64,000 nt of DNA from Eustoma russellianum (lineage: Eukaryota > Streptophyta > Magnoliopsida > Gentianales > Gentianaceae), in NCBI GenBank assembly GCA_036186865.1, contig AP025057.1, positions 26,329,258-26,393,257 of the forward strand, in the 5' to 3' direction. A program made the position numbers and the translations under genes. Position 1 is the stretch's first letter; each line of letters starts with the position of its first letter. Of this stretch, positions 1 through 10,851 are shown piece after piece. The notes beneath the pieces were generated by a model, which saw nothing but the letters and a program-made list of their open reading frames with translations, ran no database searches and was not told the origin of the DNA.

Positions 1-2242
1 AAAAGGGGAGGGTTGAGTAGTAGGTTTAGAAAATTTGGTTTTTAAAAAGTTTTGAACCAAAAACCTAACTTCTGAAAACAGTCCCTGTTTTCAGATCCTG
101 ATTTGAAATAATTAAACGAACTTATTAGAGACGTCCACAAATTATGAAATTTAGTGAGATTCTGCTCTCAGATGTTCTTTAGTATCTCATAAAAATTTCA
201 AATTAAAATTCAACTCCCAAGCATTTGAAAATTTTGTTTTTGGTCAGATTGTGCGAATCTGCCAGAAATCGTACTCCGACTTAAAAAATTTATTCCGACT
301 AATTTGTAACTCCAAATGGTCTGAAAATTTGATGACAAACCCTTTAAGATATGTATTTAAATGGGTTGAAACAGTTTTTAAAAATTCCTTTGGAAAGTAT
401 GTCAACCATGTTGACATTCTCAACCTTTACTTATACTTATCCAAATGAGTGGAAACTTGCGCCAAATGAAAGATAAGAGGTGTGAATATGTTTTTGTAAA
501 ATTTTACGATTTTTGAAATTTATTGATATTTTACTATTGCAATGAAAACGATGCAAAGTGCTGAAAACTGAAATTAAAGTGCTGAAAGTAATGACACCAA
601 GAATTTTATACGGGTTCGGTTAAATCAACCTACTCCAGTCTTCGAGGACACCTTCCTCGGTTATCACTAAACACAAAATAACACTTTACCACAATGGTTG
701 CTGGACTTACACACCAACTCCAACTCTTTACACACAATACAATCAATCACACCGATCACGAACACCACCATCGAACGGATGAAGGTTTGATCACACCTTG
801 ATCAATCCTTTTACAACAATTTGAACATGTATGGTGGTCTAATCAAAGCCTATTCAATATGTTGAATATAAAAACAATAGGCTTTAGAAAAGAAGAAGAA
901 TAAGAAAGAAATGAAGAAGGAGAAAGTAGAAGACACTTTTGCACTTAAGAGAATATGAGAGTTATCTTGTCTGGGTTTGCTCTCTTCTCTTCCTTTTATC
1001 CAAGAGTGGCCGCCCCCTAGGGCTTTTCTTCCATCTCGAGAATTCTATTTTATGTCCTTGGAAGATTGTCTTGTGTAGATGTGATACCATCTTGCTTACG
1101 TGGCACAACTTGATTGGATGAATGTCTTGGCTTTGCTTACTTGACAATTCATGATTGGTCCAACCTTGTCACCATTTAGAATCTTAAAAATCTGAGTTTA
1201 ACATCTAAAACATGTGACAAATAAGGTTTAAAACATTGCCAAATAATCTACAATCAATCCCTACAAACTTAGAAAGCAAATTAGTCAACATTAAGAGTCA
1301 AAATCGCCCACCTCTTTGTCTCACATGCTGAATTTTTCAGCATGTGCTACATTTGCCAAGAGTTTGAATTGTTTCCTTGTGTAGCTCCCTCCATTATGTT
1401 ACTAACCTTGTGTGGCTTATTCTCCACCAATTGAGATACCAACTAAGCTTCACATAAGCTCCACCAAGCTGCAGTAGGCGTGTGATATGGTCTCCAACAT
1501 ATGCTGAAATTTATTTTTGTAAACTTCGTAAAATAGTGCACAATAATTATACACATATGGTAGATTCCAATCAGCCCTAATTTGAATATTCTAATATACT
1601 TTAATATGTCTTGAATATGTAAAAAGTGTCTAGATACATGTTACATGTCATGCCAAAAATTTTCCATGTGTTGTGTTCGTAGAAAACCAAAGTTTCGACT
1701 TTTCTCAATTATGCGATTTTTCCCGATTAAATTCAAACTTTTTACACATGTTATATATATTATGTCACACATAATATACATAAAGTAAATTGAATATTCA
1801 GCTCTAATGGCTTATTAAAGTAGGCGTCCCATGTGCTTAAAAATTGAATTTGGAATCTCCACAATTTGGCCTTAATTGGGGGTGATTTGTGTGTGCCAAA
1901 ATAGAATGATTTTATGGCTGAATATACAATGTAAGCCACAAAATTTCTGCCCATTTTTGAAGTGCAGGGGCTCGCCATCTATATATGGCAAGTACGTGAC
2001 ACATTGGCGAAGTTTCTGTAGTCACCCGATATGACAATTTTCGGCTTACAACCTTGTAACGTGTGGTAATAATTTTGTCATCACCATGACTTATATCATA
2101 TGATATAAGACAAGAATATACTCATAAATATTAGGTAAGTATAGTGGTGTGACGTTGACGTATGTTCGTAATATATGTAACTTGTCAGTAGTATGTCGGA
2201 ATATATGTGTCTTGTGCTTTTTTATAAAAAATCTGAATATAC
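1..2242 (-). repeat. C1 3' LTR, left part (before the LINE insertion)
   Basis: It aligns by eye along its whole length with 20858-23115 and 36880-39370, including the conserved block near 610-660 (ttcggttaaatcaacc, cagtcttcgagg). The window starts about 25 bp inside this LTR. Short ORFs here are not genes: they do not stay open in the sister copies and match no family. The copy contains a 20-bp palindrome at 2090-2109 and a hairpin motif near 1325-1350. Confidence 0.85.
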
Positions 2243-2327
2243 CAAATGTTCACAAGTGCATTTCCAACCCCTCTGCTACTGATCATCACCGAAAGTTTAA
2301 TTCTTTCCTATCAATCTTGCGATAACA

Positions 2328-3554
2328 ATGACAGCCGCACCGACCTTTGCTGCAGTTGTCTCCGGTGTGGAGTCATCTTGCAACGTCACCATTTCCCCGA
2401 AGACAGTTTCGCGCTATAAAGGTATCCCCATGATCTCCTTCCTTGATTCCGAGATTGATGCTCTTGCTGCGCCATTCAGATATTCATTGGTAGGTACTTT
2501 CTGGTATTGCCGGCCTCCACTGAAAGTTATACGTGAGGTCTTTGAGAAAATTGGGTTTCATCATGATCTGCGCATTACACTGATCGATCAAACACATATA
2601 CTTTTGAATTTCCGCAATGAAGCGGATTATTTGAGATGTTTCTATCGTCGTTCTTGGCATATATCCGGATGTCACATGCGAATCACAAAGTGGACTGTTG
2701 AATTTGATCCTACTGCAGATGTCCCCATTGTCCCGGTTTGGATTGCGCTTCCAGCCCTACTGATCCATCTCCATTGCCGGGAAGCGCTATTCGAAATCGT
2801 CCGTGTGATAGGAACACCTATCAAACTGGATGTTGCAACAACGGATGGGCTGAGGCCATCTGTTGCTCGCGTTTGCGTTGAAGTGGATGTCTCTCAAGAA
2901 TTGCCGCAGAAGATATATTTGCAGGCGAAAAGTAGGTTGATCCTGCAATTAGTGGTCTATGAAGATTTGCCTCTATTTTGCACTACATGTCGAAGACTAG
3001 GTCATGCAACTACTGCCTGCCCTCCGAAGGATAAATCTAATGTGCCACATCCGCCGCCTCCTTCGCCGCCTCGTCCGACAAAGCAGCGATGGACATCGGT
3101 TAAGCAGAAAACAGTCCCGCCACCTCCAACAGACCCACAATTGGTGGATAGTACCAAGGATGTTCCTGACCTACCAGATGCTACTCTGCAGCCTTTAGAG
3201 GCTATAAACATCCAGGATACCGCTGCCCATCATGAAGACGAATTCTGTGACATTGCGGAACTTCCGTTGACAAATGATCCCGCTCAATGCGATTTGGGAC
3301 ACGCTTCGGATACTGAATTGCCAATTGATGATCATGTCGAGGATATACCAAATGTTCTTGAGGAAGTTGTTCGACGCATGCAGTTAATCCCTCCATCGCC
3401 AGATGAGGAGATCTTAATATCATGACTGCAAGAGCCCTCTGAGGAGGCCGAGTTCATACCAGTTGTTCCTCGACGGAAACGCCATGCACAGAAAGATTTA
3501 CCCCCACTGCCGCCATCCACTATTTTGATGCGTAGTGCGTCACATATCTTATAG
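2328..3554 (+). pseudogene. LINE ORF1: nucleic-acid-binding protein (DUF4283 plus CCHC knuckle)
   Basis: ORF1 products of plant L1 elements bind element RNA and help form the retrotransposition particle. The ATG at 2328 lies about 85 bp inside the element and opens 365 codons. The N-terminal half (roughly residues 30-190) has the pattern of plant LINE DUF4283 proteins, with the W-T-V-x-F-D-P-T region near residue 125. A single CCHC-type knuckle (CTTCRRLGHATTACP) follows near residue 225. Beyond it is a proline-rich and acidic tail. A TGA at 3423-3425 interrupts the frame, but the same frame continues with a basic segment (VVPRRKRHAQKDLPP) to the natural-looking TAG at 3552-3554, 24 bp before ORF2. 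The early TGA is therefore probably a recent mutation. Confidence 0.85.
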
Positions 3555-3577
3555 GGAAGTGCCTCCACTCTTACTCA

Positions 3578-6500
3578 ATGAATACATTAATATGGAATAT
3601 CCGAGACATGCGTGCCTCCTTACCTAGGTTGCACCATTTGATTAGTGAACATCGTTTGCATTTACTCGCTCTTATTGAACCCAAGCATGCTCCTTCACAA
3701 ATTGATGGGTTTGGTTTACGTCTTGGTTTTACCAGTTATTATGCTTCTCAGTCAGAACGTATTTGGTTTTTCTGGCGTGATACAGACTTTCGTTTGCTTG
3801 CAACACAGGATCAAGATCAAGTGGTTCATTTCACATTACTGTCTCTTTCGCTCCAGCTTACCTTTGTTTTATCGCTCGTATATGCCAAACATAAGTCATC
3901 GCAACGTCGTGCTCTCTGGCGCTCATTGTGTGACTTTGTCGAGGTATCCCCATTGCCCTGGATAGTGGGAGGAGACTTTAATACTTTTCGAACACTTGAG
4001 GATCATAGTGGTTGTTCAACTCCCTCTTTAGTAGTATTACAAGATTTTAATGAATGTATCGAAGCATGTTCTCTTATGGCACCACAATATCATGGCCTTA
4101 GATATACTTGGGTTGATGGAAGGGGTCTAGGCCGAGTGCGTCGTAGATTGGATTGGTTGTTCATTAATTCTTCCTTTCAAGATGTGTTCGAAGACATGCA
4201 GCTAACTCATCTTCCGCGGGTTACATCGGACCATGCACCACTGTTGTTTTTGTGTCGGCTAAGCGCAACATCTGGCCGACGCTCCTTTTGATTTTTGGAC
4301 GCCTGGCTACTTCACTCGGATTTTCACTCCTATATGCAGAATGCATGGTTATCATATCCAACTACAGGAGGTATGTATGGCTTCTATACAAAGTTATTTT
4401 CACTCAAAAGATATATACAGCGGTGGAATAAGGAAATATTTGGGAATATCTTCAACAACCTTAAACATGCGGAGTCCCATCTTAATAGCGCAGAGGCTTT
4501 TTGGGATGCAGACCCCACTGCTGAGACGCATGAGGCATATCATCGGGCAAAAGCAGAATATCTTCGTGCCTCTACTTATGAATTGCATTTCTGGAAACAA
4601 AACGCGAGGGTCAAATGGCTAAAAGAAGGCGATGCTAACACACAGTATTTTCACTCCATTGTCAAGGGGAGGAGATCAAACCTCCGCATCCAACAAATTC
4701 GCAATGCTGATAGAGAGTTGTGTACGACGCTAAGTGATATTATGGTAACAGCTGTCTCTTTCTATACCACTTTATTTGCTCGGGAGGCAACGCAAAATCA
4801 TTCATCTATTCTTTCACACATCCCTAGTCTGATATCAGAGTCAGACAATTTTATTCTTATGCAGCTACCACTGGAGGAGGAGGTAAAGGAGGCAGTATGG
4901 CATTTAGATCCCCAGAGTGCCGCAGGACCTGATGGCTTTCATGGTGAGTTTTATCGTTTGTGTTGGCCAGTTATACATTCTGATGTAGTTAAAGCAGTGC
5001 AAGTATTTTTTTCTTGGAGTTCCACAACCCTCTGTAATGGCTAGTGCTTTGATTACATTGATCCCAAAAACAAAATCTCCTCAAACATTCAGTGATTTTC
5101 GGCCTATTTGCCTTACGAACTTTGTAAGCAAAGTTTGTACACGGATTATTGCCACGCGTTTGGGTACGCTGTTGCCGAAATTAATTTCACCGGAACAAAC
5201 AGGATTCCTACCTAGACATGATATTTCCACGCAAGTTTTAATGGCGCACGAAATGGTTCATATGCTTGATAAAGGTGGTTCCCAATTATGCCTGAAGTTG
5301 GATATGATGAAGGCATTTGATCGGGTAAGCTGGGAGTATCTAGAGTTGTTATTGAGGCAGCTTGGTTTCTCCAATTTCTTCATTCGGATAATCATCAATC
5401 ACTTACGTGCCACCACATTATCGGTTTTGATAAATGGACAGCCTTCAGTGTCTTTCCGACCGTACAGAGTTGTCAAGCAGGGTGATCCGTTGTCCCCATT
5501 GCTCTTTATTCTGTCTTCGGAGGGTTTCAGCAGAGGCTTAAAATCACTGGTTGCCTCTGGCGCAATACAGCCATTTTGCCTAGGACGGATTCCATTTTCT
5601 ATTACTCACTTGGCGTACGCGGATGATCTGCTTATTTTTCTGCATGGTACACAACGCAATCTACGAAGATTTCACTCTTTCTTAAATTTGTATGAAACTG
5701 CATCTGGTCAAAAGGTTAACTTTCATAAGAGCAGTTTCATCTCTTCTGCCAACATCCCGGCGCATCAACGTAGATCTTTACAGGAAATCTTAGGCATGCG
5801 GATTACTTCTCTACCTTTTCGGTACCTTGGTCCATATCTCCATAAAGGAATTAATCAGTCCAGATATTGTACTTCTCTGCTACAGCATATTGATGATTGT
5901 CTGCAGCCTGGCACTCCCGCCTTCTCTCTTCGGTAGGTCGTTTAGTGTTATTACGTTCAGTGATCTTAGCGCTTGCGCTTCATATTCTTGCAGCAGGTGG
6001 TTTATCAAAGTCTGTCATCAAAATGATCAACAGAAAGATGACAGCATTTTATTGGGGAAATCGACATCATTGGGTGCATGGTCAACAATTACTTCGCCTA
6101 TTGAGGAAGGAGGCTTGGGCCTTCGAGATCTTAGCATGTTGTAGAAGGCGTATCACTGCAGAATTTGGTGGTCATATCAGCAACATGACACGCTCTGGAG
6201 TAAATATATGCATTTTAAATATGGCAGGAGAGGGGATTATCGCCCGCGACTACCGGATTCACCGGTTTGGAGACTCATATGTCGCATACATGCTACCTGC
6301 ATTTCTCGGACGGCAGGCTCAGGTTCGCATCTTACATGGACACCAACGGCCTCTGGCGAATTTTCTCTGAAGTCTGCTTATGATATTTGTGTGTCTCAAC
6401 GCCAACACTACTCTCTGCTAAATTTATTTGGTTCAAGCATCATTCCCCATCCACTAAGCTAATACTTTGGCGCCTTTTCCATTCTGCTGTGCCATTTGAA

Positions 6501-7434
6501 GACTATATTGGTCGCTATTCTGCGGCGCGACCCATACAATGTCCTTTCTGCAAGCAACATTCGGCCACGGTGGATCATGTATTCCTTTACTGTAGCAATA
6601 TTCGACACATGGAATTTCTTTGCCTCTGAGTTACACGGTATACCCCCTATCTCTTTGCATCTGCGCCAATACCTATTATCTTGGTGGTATCGCTCCACAT
6701 CTTCGTCTCTGTTTGGGATTTTAAAAATTGTTGTTCCAGCCATTGTTGTTTACAACATATGGCGCACCTACGCCAAGTTAGTATATGGAGACTCCGCATC
6801 CTTTTCTCCATCTGCCCTTCGGGCTTCCATACATTTTGATATTGACATGTGGATCCAGACAATACAAGGATCCAAGCTTGCGGCAGGACCACCATTTTAT
6901 CTTTTATGGATTCCTCATATTAGATCCCCACGCCTACAAGTTGTTCGATGGCAAACTCCACCTTCTGGTAGGCTAAAGTTAAATATTGATGCAGCAGTTG
7001 GCAGGCACTACGCGTCAGGCGGGGCTATTTTGCGTGATCACTCCGATACCTGTGTGGGGGCGCTTTCATTTCGCCTGCCTCCATTTACACCTCTTATAGC
7101 GGAGATTCAGGCCACGGTCTTTGGTTTGCTATATTTTCTTCCCTTTTATCGCTCAATCATAATAGAATCTGATTGTGCTCAAATGCTGTCTCGCCTGCGG
7201 CAACCACAGTCTGTCTTTGGTAACTATCATCTCAGGCTCTTACGGACATTACTTCACCATCATTGTCTGGAATTTACTCACACATATAAAGAGGCCAACA
7301 TGGCGGCTCACTACCTTGCCCAGCATGCAATGATGTTTCCTCAAACAAACTACTTCACCCGCCACAGTCTGCCGTCAATAGTACGTGGTACTATCGCTTT
7401 GGACCTCACTTCAGCAAACTTGCGTACCCCTTGA
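3578..7434 (+). pseudogene. LINE ORF2: endonuclease, reverse transcriptase, zf-RVT, RNase H (frameshifted)
   Basis: ORF2 nicks target DNA and copies the element RNA there. Domains in order: an exonuclease-endonuclease-phosphatase fold at about 3578-4290 (WNIRDM start, LLALIEPK, GGDFNTF, TSDHAP); reverse transcriptase at about 4900-5900 (DPQSAAGPDG, FRPICLTN, KLDMMKAFDRV, VKQGDPLSPLLF and the catalytic AYADDLLIF); a zf-RVT segment at about 6450-6600 (CPFCKQHSATVDHVF); and an RNase H-like domain at about 6970-7330 (KLNIDAAV, AEIQA, ESDC). The last RNase H motif reads AHYLA where an Asp is usual. Breaks: an in-frame TGA at 4289-4291, a frameshift at a T run near 5015-5030, further frameshifts near 5908 and 6055, a TAG near 6142, and frame changes near 6390 and 6600. 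The gene is certainly inactive. Confidence 0.9.
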
Positions 7435-7918
7435 GTTTCTGGTCTTCCATATGGATTGGCACTCTTGCGTTTTCTCTGCCTGTACCCCGGTGGGCACAGG
7501 CAGACTCGGTATGATTTGCATTCCATCGGTCTTCTGTTTTTTCTTATGTCTCATATGCCTGAATGACCCAATAATAATTTCTTTTGTGCATGGACGAGAC
7601 CACACCTTCGGCTGGCATTCATCACTAACACTGGTGTATTTTTCTACGGAATGAGACTGAACCATCAAGCTTGGGTTTCTCTGGTCTTCCATATGGATTG
7701 GCATTCTTTCGATTACTCTGCCTGTACCTTGGTGGGTACAGGGAACCGCGGTATGATTTACATCCAATCGGTCTTCTGCCTTTTCTTATGTCTCAAATGC
7801 CTGATTAACCCAATATCTTATTTCTTTTGTGCATGGATGGGATCATGCCTTCGGCTTGCCTTTATCACTGACGCTGGTGCATTTTTCTACGGACTGAGGC
7901 TGAACTATCAAGCTCGAC
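7435..7918 (+). repeat. Two-copy ~242-bp tandem repeat in the LINE 3' region
   Basis: Unit 1 (7435-7676) and unit 2 (7677-7918) both contain ggtcttccatatggattggc, a cggtatgatt block, a catcggtcttctg/caatcggtcttctg block, tttcttttgtgcatgga and ctacgga. They differ at scattered positions, so the duplication predates many mutations. It lies just after the RNase H stop and is noncoding. Confidence 0.9.
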
Positions 7919-8189
7919 ATTTTCTGCGGATTCCCTATCATCCGTTCCCTATATGTTATATGTGGATTGACATATTTCTCATTTACATTGTAACGCCTAT
8001 CAATACTCCAAGTATATAAATATGTACGTTTTTTCCTTCGCTAGGGTTTTATCCACAAGGGTGGTTTTACTTGGCAAGGTTTTAATGCGGCATATCATAT
8101 ATGACTTGGATGTTGATAATCATCTCTTTCTTTGTGCGTCATACTTTCATTCGATGTAATAAGGTATTCCTCTGCCACAAGTGAGGCCT

Positions 8190-8222
8190 TATGCTAATAA
8201 AATCACTCTTTTCATAAAAAAA
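8190..8222 (+). terminator. LINE 3' end: polyadenylation motif and A tail
   Basis: A gctaataaaatcac block followed by cttttcataaaaaaa closes the LINE. The same motif (cttaataaaatcac...caaaaaaa) ends the truncated copy at 24199, which confirms it as the family 3' end. Confidence 0.8.
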
Positions 8223-8578
8223 CGTGTGAATGAGGAGTGGGAGGAGACTTTCCATTTCCAAGTTTGTTGCCATCATGCCTTTTCCAAATATATCTCCATT
8301 TAATGAACTATTTAGTTCATTTAACTAAGTACTTCACTTAATGAACTAGTTTAGTTCATTAATGGTGGCACCTGAAAATAGTTCAAACACAACAAATGTT
8401 TGCCATTTGATGTAAGCTTTAAAACTTCATGGTTTGTTAGTACGGCAACATTATATATAAAGTATATAAGGCAAGTTTATTACAAAAATATGTCAAGTAA
8501 TAAAATTGTCATGCATTGCTTAAACACGTTGTATTTAAATCAAGTATTCGTAAATCACTCAAACTCTTTTTCTCAACA
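8223..8578 (-). repeat. C1 3' LTR, right part (after the LINE)
   Basis: The LTR resumes at gtgtgaatgaggagtggg, matching 23113 onward in the sister LTR, and ends TTCTCAACA at 8578 directly before the polypurine tract. Confidence 0.88.
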
Positions 8579-8591
8579 ATCTCCCCCTTTT
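8579..8591 (-). promoter_or_regulatory. C1 polypurine tract
   Basis: On the minus strand this reads AAAAGGGGGAGAT immediately before the LTR start TGTTGAG. This is the usual position of the plus-strand primer. The C3 copy has the same tract at 39726-39738. Confidence 0.85.
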
Positions 8592-9008
8592 GATGATTTA
8601 CAAAATAACATTATTTCATGATTTAAATTTAACCGCTCCCACTCTAATTGTGCACAAATTTGAATTTTGAATTTTGAATTGTCTAACCCTTGATTTGTGC
8701 AATCATACTCTCTTACCATCTTAAATCACTCTCTCTCACCCTTAAATCATGCACTTTCTGTCCCCCTTTATTTTGTAAATAATATCAAAAGTGTATGTCA
8801 GAAAGAAATAACAATTAGTATAACAAAAATCATGCATTTCAAGTGTGTTCTTAAGGGTTATTTATTCAACCCTTCGCAAATGTCTCTTTTGGTACCCAAA
8901 TTTGGGTGACCTTTCTAGGTCTTCCAAAAGGTGAGAAAGGATATGAAGACTTTAGCCAAGAATCCCATCATGCACATAGTATGATCTTTGTTTTTGATAT
9001 GTTCTTAT
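8592..9008 (-). other. C1 internal 3' tail, noncoding
   Basis: The minus strand carries a trace of coding sequence near 8880-8990 (a WVPK-like end typical of SIRE-type gag C-termini, frameshifted) and then an AT-rich, pyrimidine-patched stretch up to the polypurine tract. No pol motif is present. Positions 9004-9008 (CTTAT) are the left target duplication of C2. Confidence 0.6.
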
Positions 9009-9147
9009 TGTTAGTGTATGTGTCCTAGGCCATGATTTGGATATTTATGTTATACATTTATTATTAATAAAAGAGGTTTTATTATCATTATTGTTGGTTA
9101 GTATGTTACACAATTTTGATATATGTCCCTGATTTATTATTGTTATA

Positions 9148-9557
9148 TGTAGGACCTCAGGCGCTACCATCTCTCCCAAAACCAATTGGTGACAGGAGAT
9201 GCGCATACCCTAGCCTTATAGTGCATTCAGCACACAAGCGCCCACGGAATTCGACTGTGACTTGGCCCACATGGCCTACGCCCACACGGCCTACGCCACG
9301 GGACAATTGCTGCACCCAACAATCTCCCCCTCAGCAATTGCTCCTGCTGGGAATCGAACCCGTGACCTCGCTCTGATACCACTTGTAGGACCTCAGGCGC
9401 TACCATCTCTCCCAAAACCAATTGGTGACAGGAGATGCGCATACCCTAGCCTTATAGTGCATTCAGCACACAAGCGCCCACGGCATTCGACTGTGACTTG
9501 GCCCACATGGCCTACGCCCACACGGCCTACGCCACGGGACAATTGCTGCACCCAACA
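9148..9557 (-). mobile_element. TRIM/SMART-type miniature LTR retrotransposon
   Basis: Two 174-bp direct repeats (9148-9321 and 9384-9557), each TGTAGGACC...CACCCAACA, differ at a single visible base (acggaattc versus acggcattc). They flank a 62-bp internal segment. On the minus strand that segment starts AG then TGGTATCAGAGCGAGG (PBS) and ends GAGGGGGAGAT (PPT). The target duplication TTATA (9143-9147 and 9558-9562) is present once in the empty site of the other C2 LTR (near 16610-16622). There is no coding capacity, so it must be mobilised in trans. The near identity of the LTRs indicates recent insertion. Confidence 0.95.
9322..9383 (-). promoter_or_regulatory. TRIM internal domain: PBS, tRNA T-arm-like block, PPT
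   Basis: On the minus strand the order is TGGTATCAGAGC (matching the 3' end complement of plant initiator tRNA-Met), a block containing CGGGTTCGATTCCC that resembles a tRNA T-arm/B-box, and a purine tract GAGGGGGAGAT. These 62 bp are the entire internal domain. Confidence 0.85.
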
Positions 9558-10836
9558 TTATAGAGATAAAATAATTTATAATCAGTATGAGTATTGATTT
9601 GATAATCATGAGATGATTATGTGTATGATGATACAAATCAATTTCATCGATACTTGTTAGAGAACAGTGTATTGGATAGACCCACCATGAGATTACTACA
9701 TGGATTAGCGTCATAAGTAAATCTCATGATAGTCATGTTTTAATCCTTTGACTTGAGATTGTCATAGTTTCCAACATAAGGACTATTATATTTTGGCATG
9801 ATCAAACGTTATCCGTAACTGGATAATAATAAAGGTCATGATTGAATGTTATAGAAATTATGTAGAGGATATTGAACAATCAAGATAGAATTTGTCCATA
9901 TCTTTTGAGAGAGATATCTTTGGGCCCCTCGATTAGTGAGACTGTGAAATGCATGGCCGTGCTCAAATAAATTGATAGTGTGATCAGTATCATTTGTTTT
10001 ATCAGTCTACTTAGAGATCGAATAATCATATGTTTGAACAATATAAGTATAACACTGACCATGACTTATGTTCAAACTAGATATCGTGTGACAAAGGGAT
10101 TAATGCATGTGTTATTATTAGGCTAGTTGGACTGCACTCGTATTAATTGGGTAGTCGTAATGCCTTGCTAGAGGCCAATTACAACTTGTTGGTTTAATAG
10201 AGATTTAATCAACTGCCAATTAATATGGGCCTATCGGGTCACACACAAGAATGCGTATGGGCTGATATTAATAATATTAATAATATTAATATTAGATATT
10301 AATTATTATTATTATTATTATTATTATTTTCGTTTTTTATATGTATATATATATTTATATCATCAGATAATAACAACAGGATCCATATCTGATATGGATT
10401 TTGATTGGTTTTATCTAATCCTAACGAATCCGTATTTGGTACGGATTATGATTGGCATTAACAAATCCGATCTGGAATCGGATTTTGATATCTATATATA
10501 TGTATATAGCCTGCTGTGTCTCGTACACAATAGAGAATAGAAAAACGAAACCCTAGAATCGTTTTTGAGAAAAGTCGAGTTCTTCAGCCAAGCCGTTTCA
10601 AGAGCTAGCACTTCGGGCGGAAGCATTCGTGTGGATACCGACAGAGGGTGATCGTACAACCGCACCTTCTACGTTCGCACGTTGTACGTCTGCAGATTTC
10701 GAATCTATAGAGGTATGGTTTTTGGTTTCTTTCATCGAATTAAACGAACAACATGGATCCTTGGTAGGAAATCAGAGATCAAGTTTTGTTTTTCCGCTAC
10801 GCGTTTTGCAGTGATCTCGTTGGATTTCCTAACAGT

Positions 10837-10851
10837 GGTGTTAGAGCCACT
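10837..10851 (+). promoter_or_regulatory. C2 primer binding site
   Basis: TGGTGTTAGAGCCAC begins two bases after the 5' LTR. It resembles the common TGGTATCAGAGCC, the complement of initiator tRNA-Met, with two differences. Confidence 0.75.

Larger units (their letters stand above)
2243..8222 (+). mobile_element. Near full-length L1-clade LINE (non-LTR retrotransposon)
   Basis: The element has a short 5' leader, ORF1 with a zinc knuckle, ORF2 with endonuclease, reverse transcriptase, zf-RVT and RNase H-like domains, a roughly 790-bp 3' region containing a tandem duplication, an AATAAAATCAC polyadenylation motif and a short A tail. Both junctions are defined by comparing the interrupted LTR with its sister at 23080-23120. 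No target site duplication is visible, and about 18 bp of LTR present in the sister copy are missing at the junction. The coding capacity is broken by at least four frameshifts and several stops, so the element is no longer autonomous. Confidence 0.9.
9009..10834 (+). repeat. C2 5' LTR (contains a TRIM insertion)
   Basis: It starts TGTTAGTGTATG and ends ATTTCCTAACA. The same ends bound the 3' LTR. Noncoding: the small ORFs inside it (for example 10629-10814) also occur in the 3' LTR but resemble no protein family. Confidence 0.93.

Noticed and set aside
939..1147. Overlapping short ORFs on both strands in the C1 LTR
   Set aside because: They lie in a noncoding LTR, are not preserved as a class in the sister LTRs, and match no family.
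3002..3568. Minus-strand and alternate-frame ORFs over LINE ORF1
   Set aside because: Shadows of the proline-rich ORF1 coding sequence.
9340..9382. Possible tRNA gene
   Set aside because: Only a T-arm-like block and a PBS are present. There is no D-arm, anticodon arm or acceptor stem pairing.
9116..9714. ORFs spanning the TRIM LTRs
   Set aside because: They cross LTR boundaries and the duplicated repeat. The translation simply repeats with the LTR.
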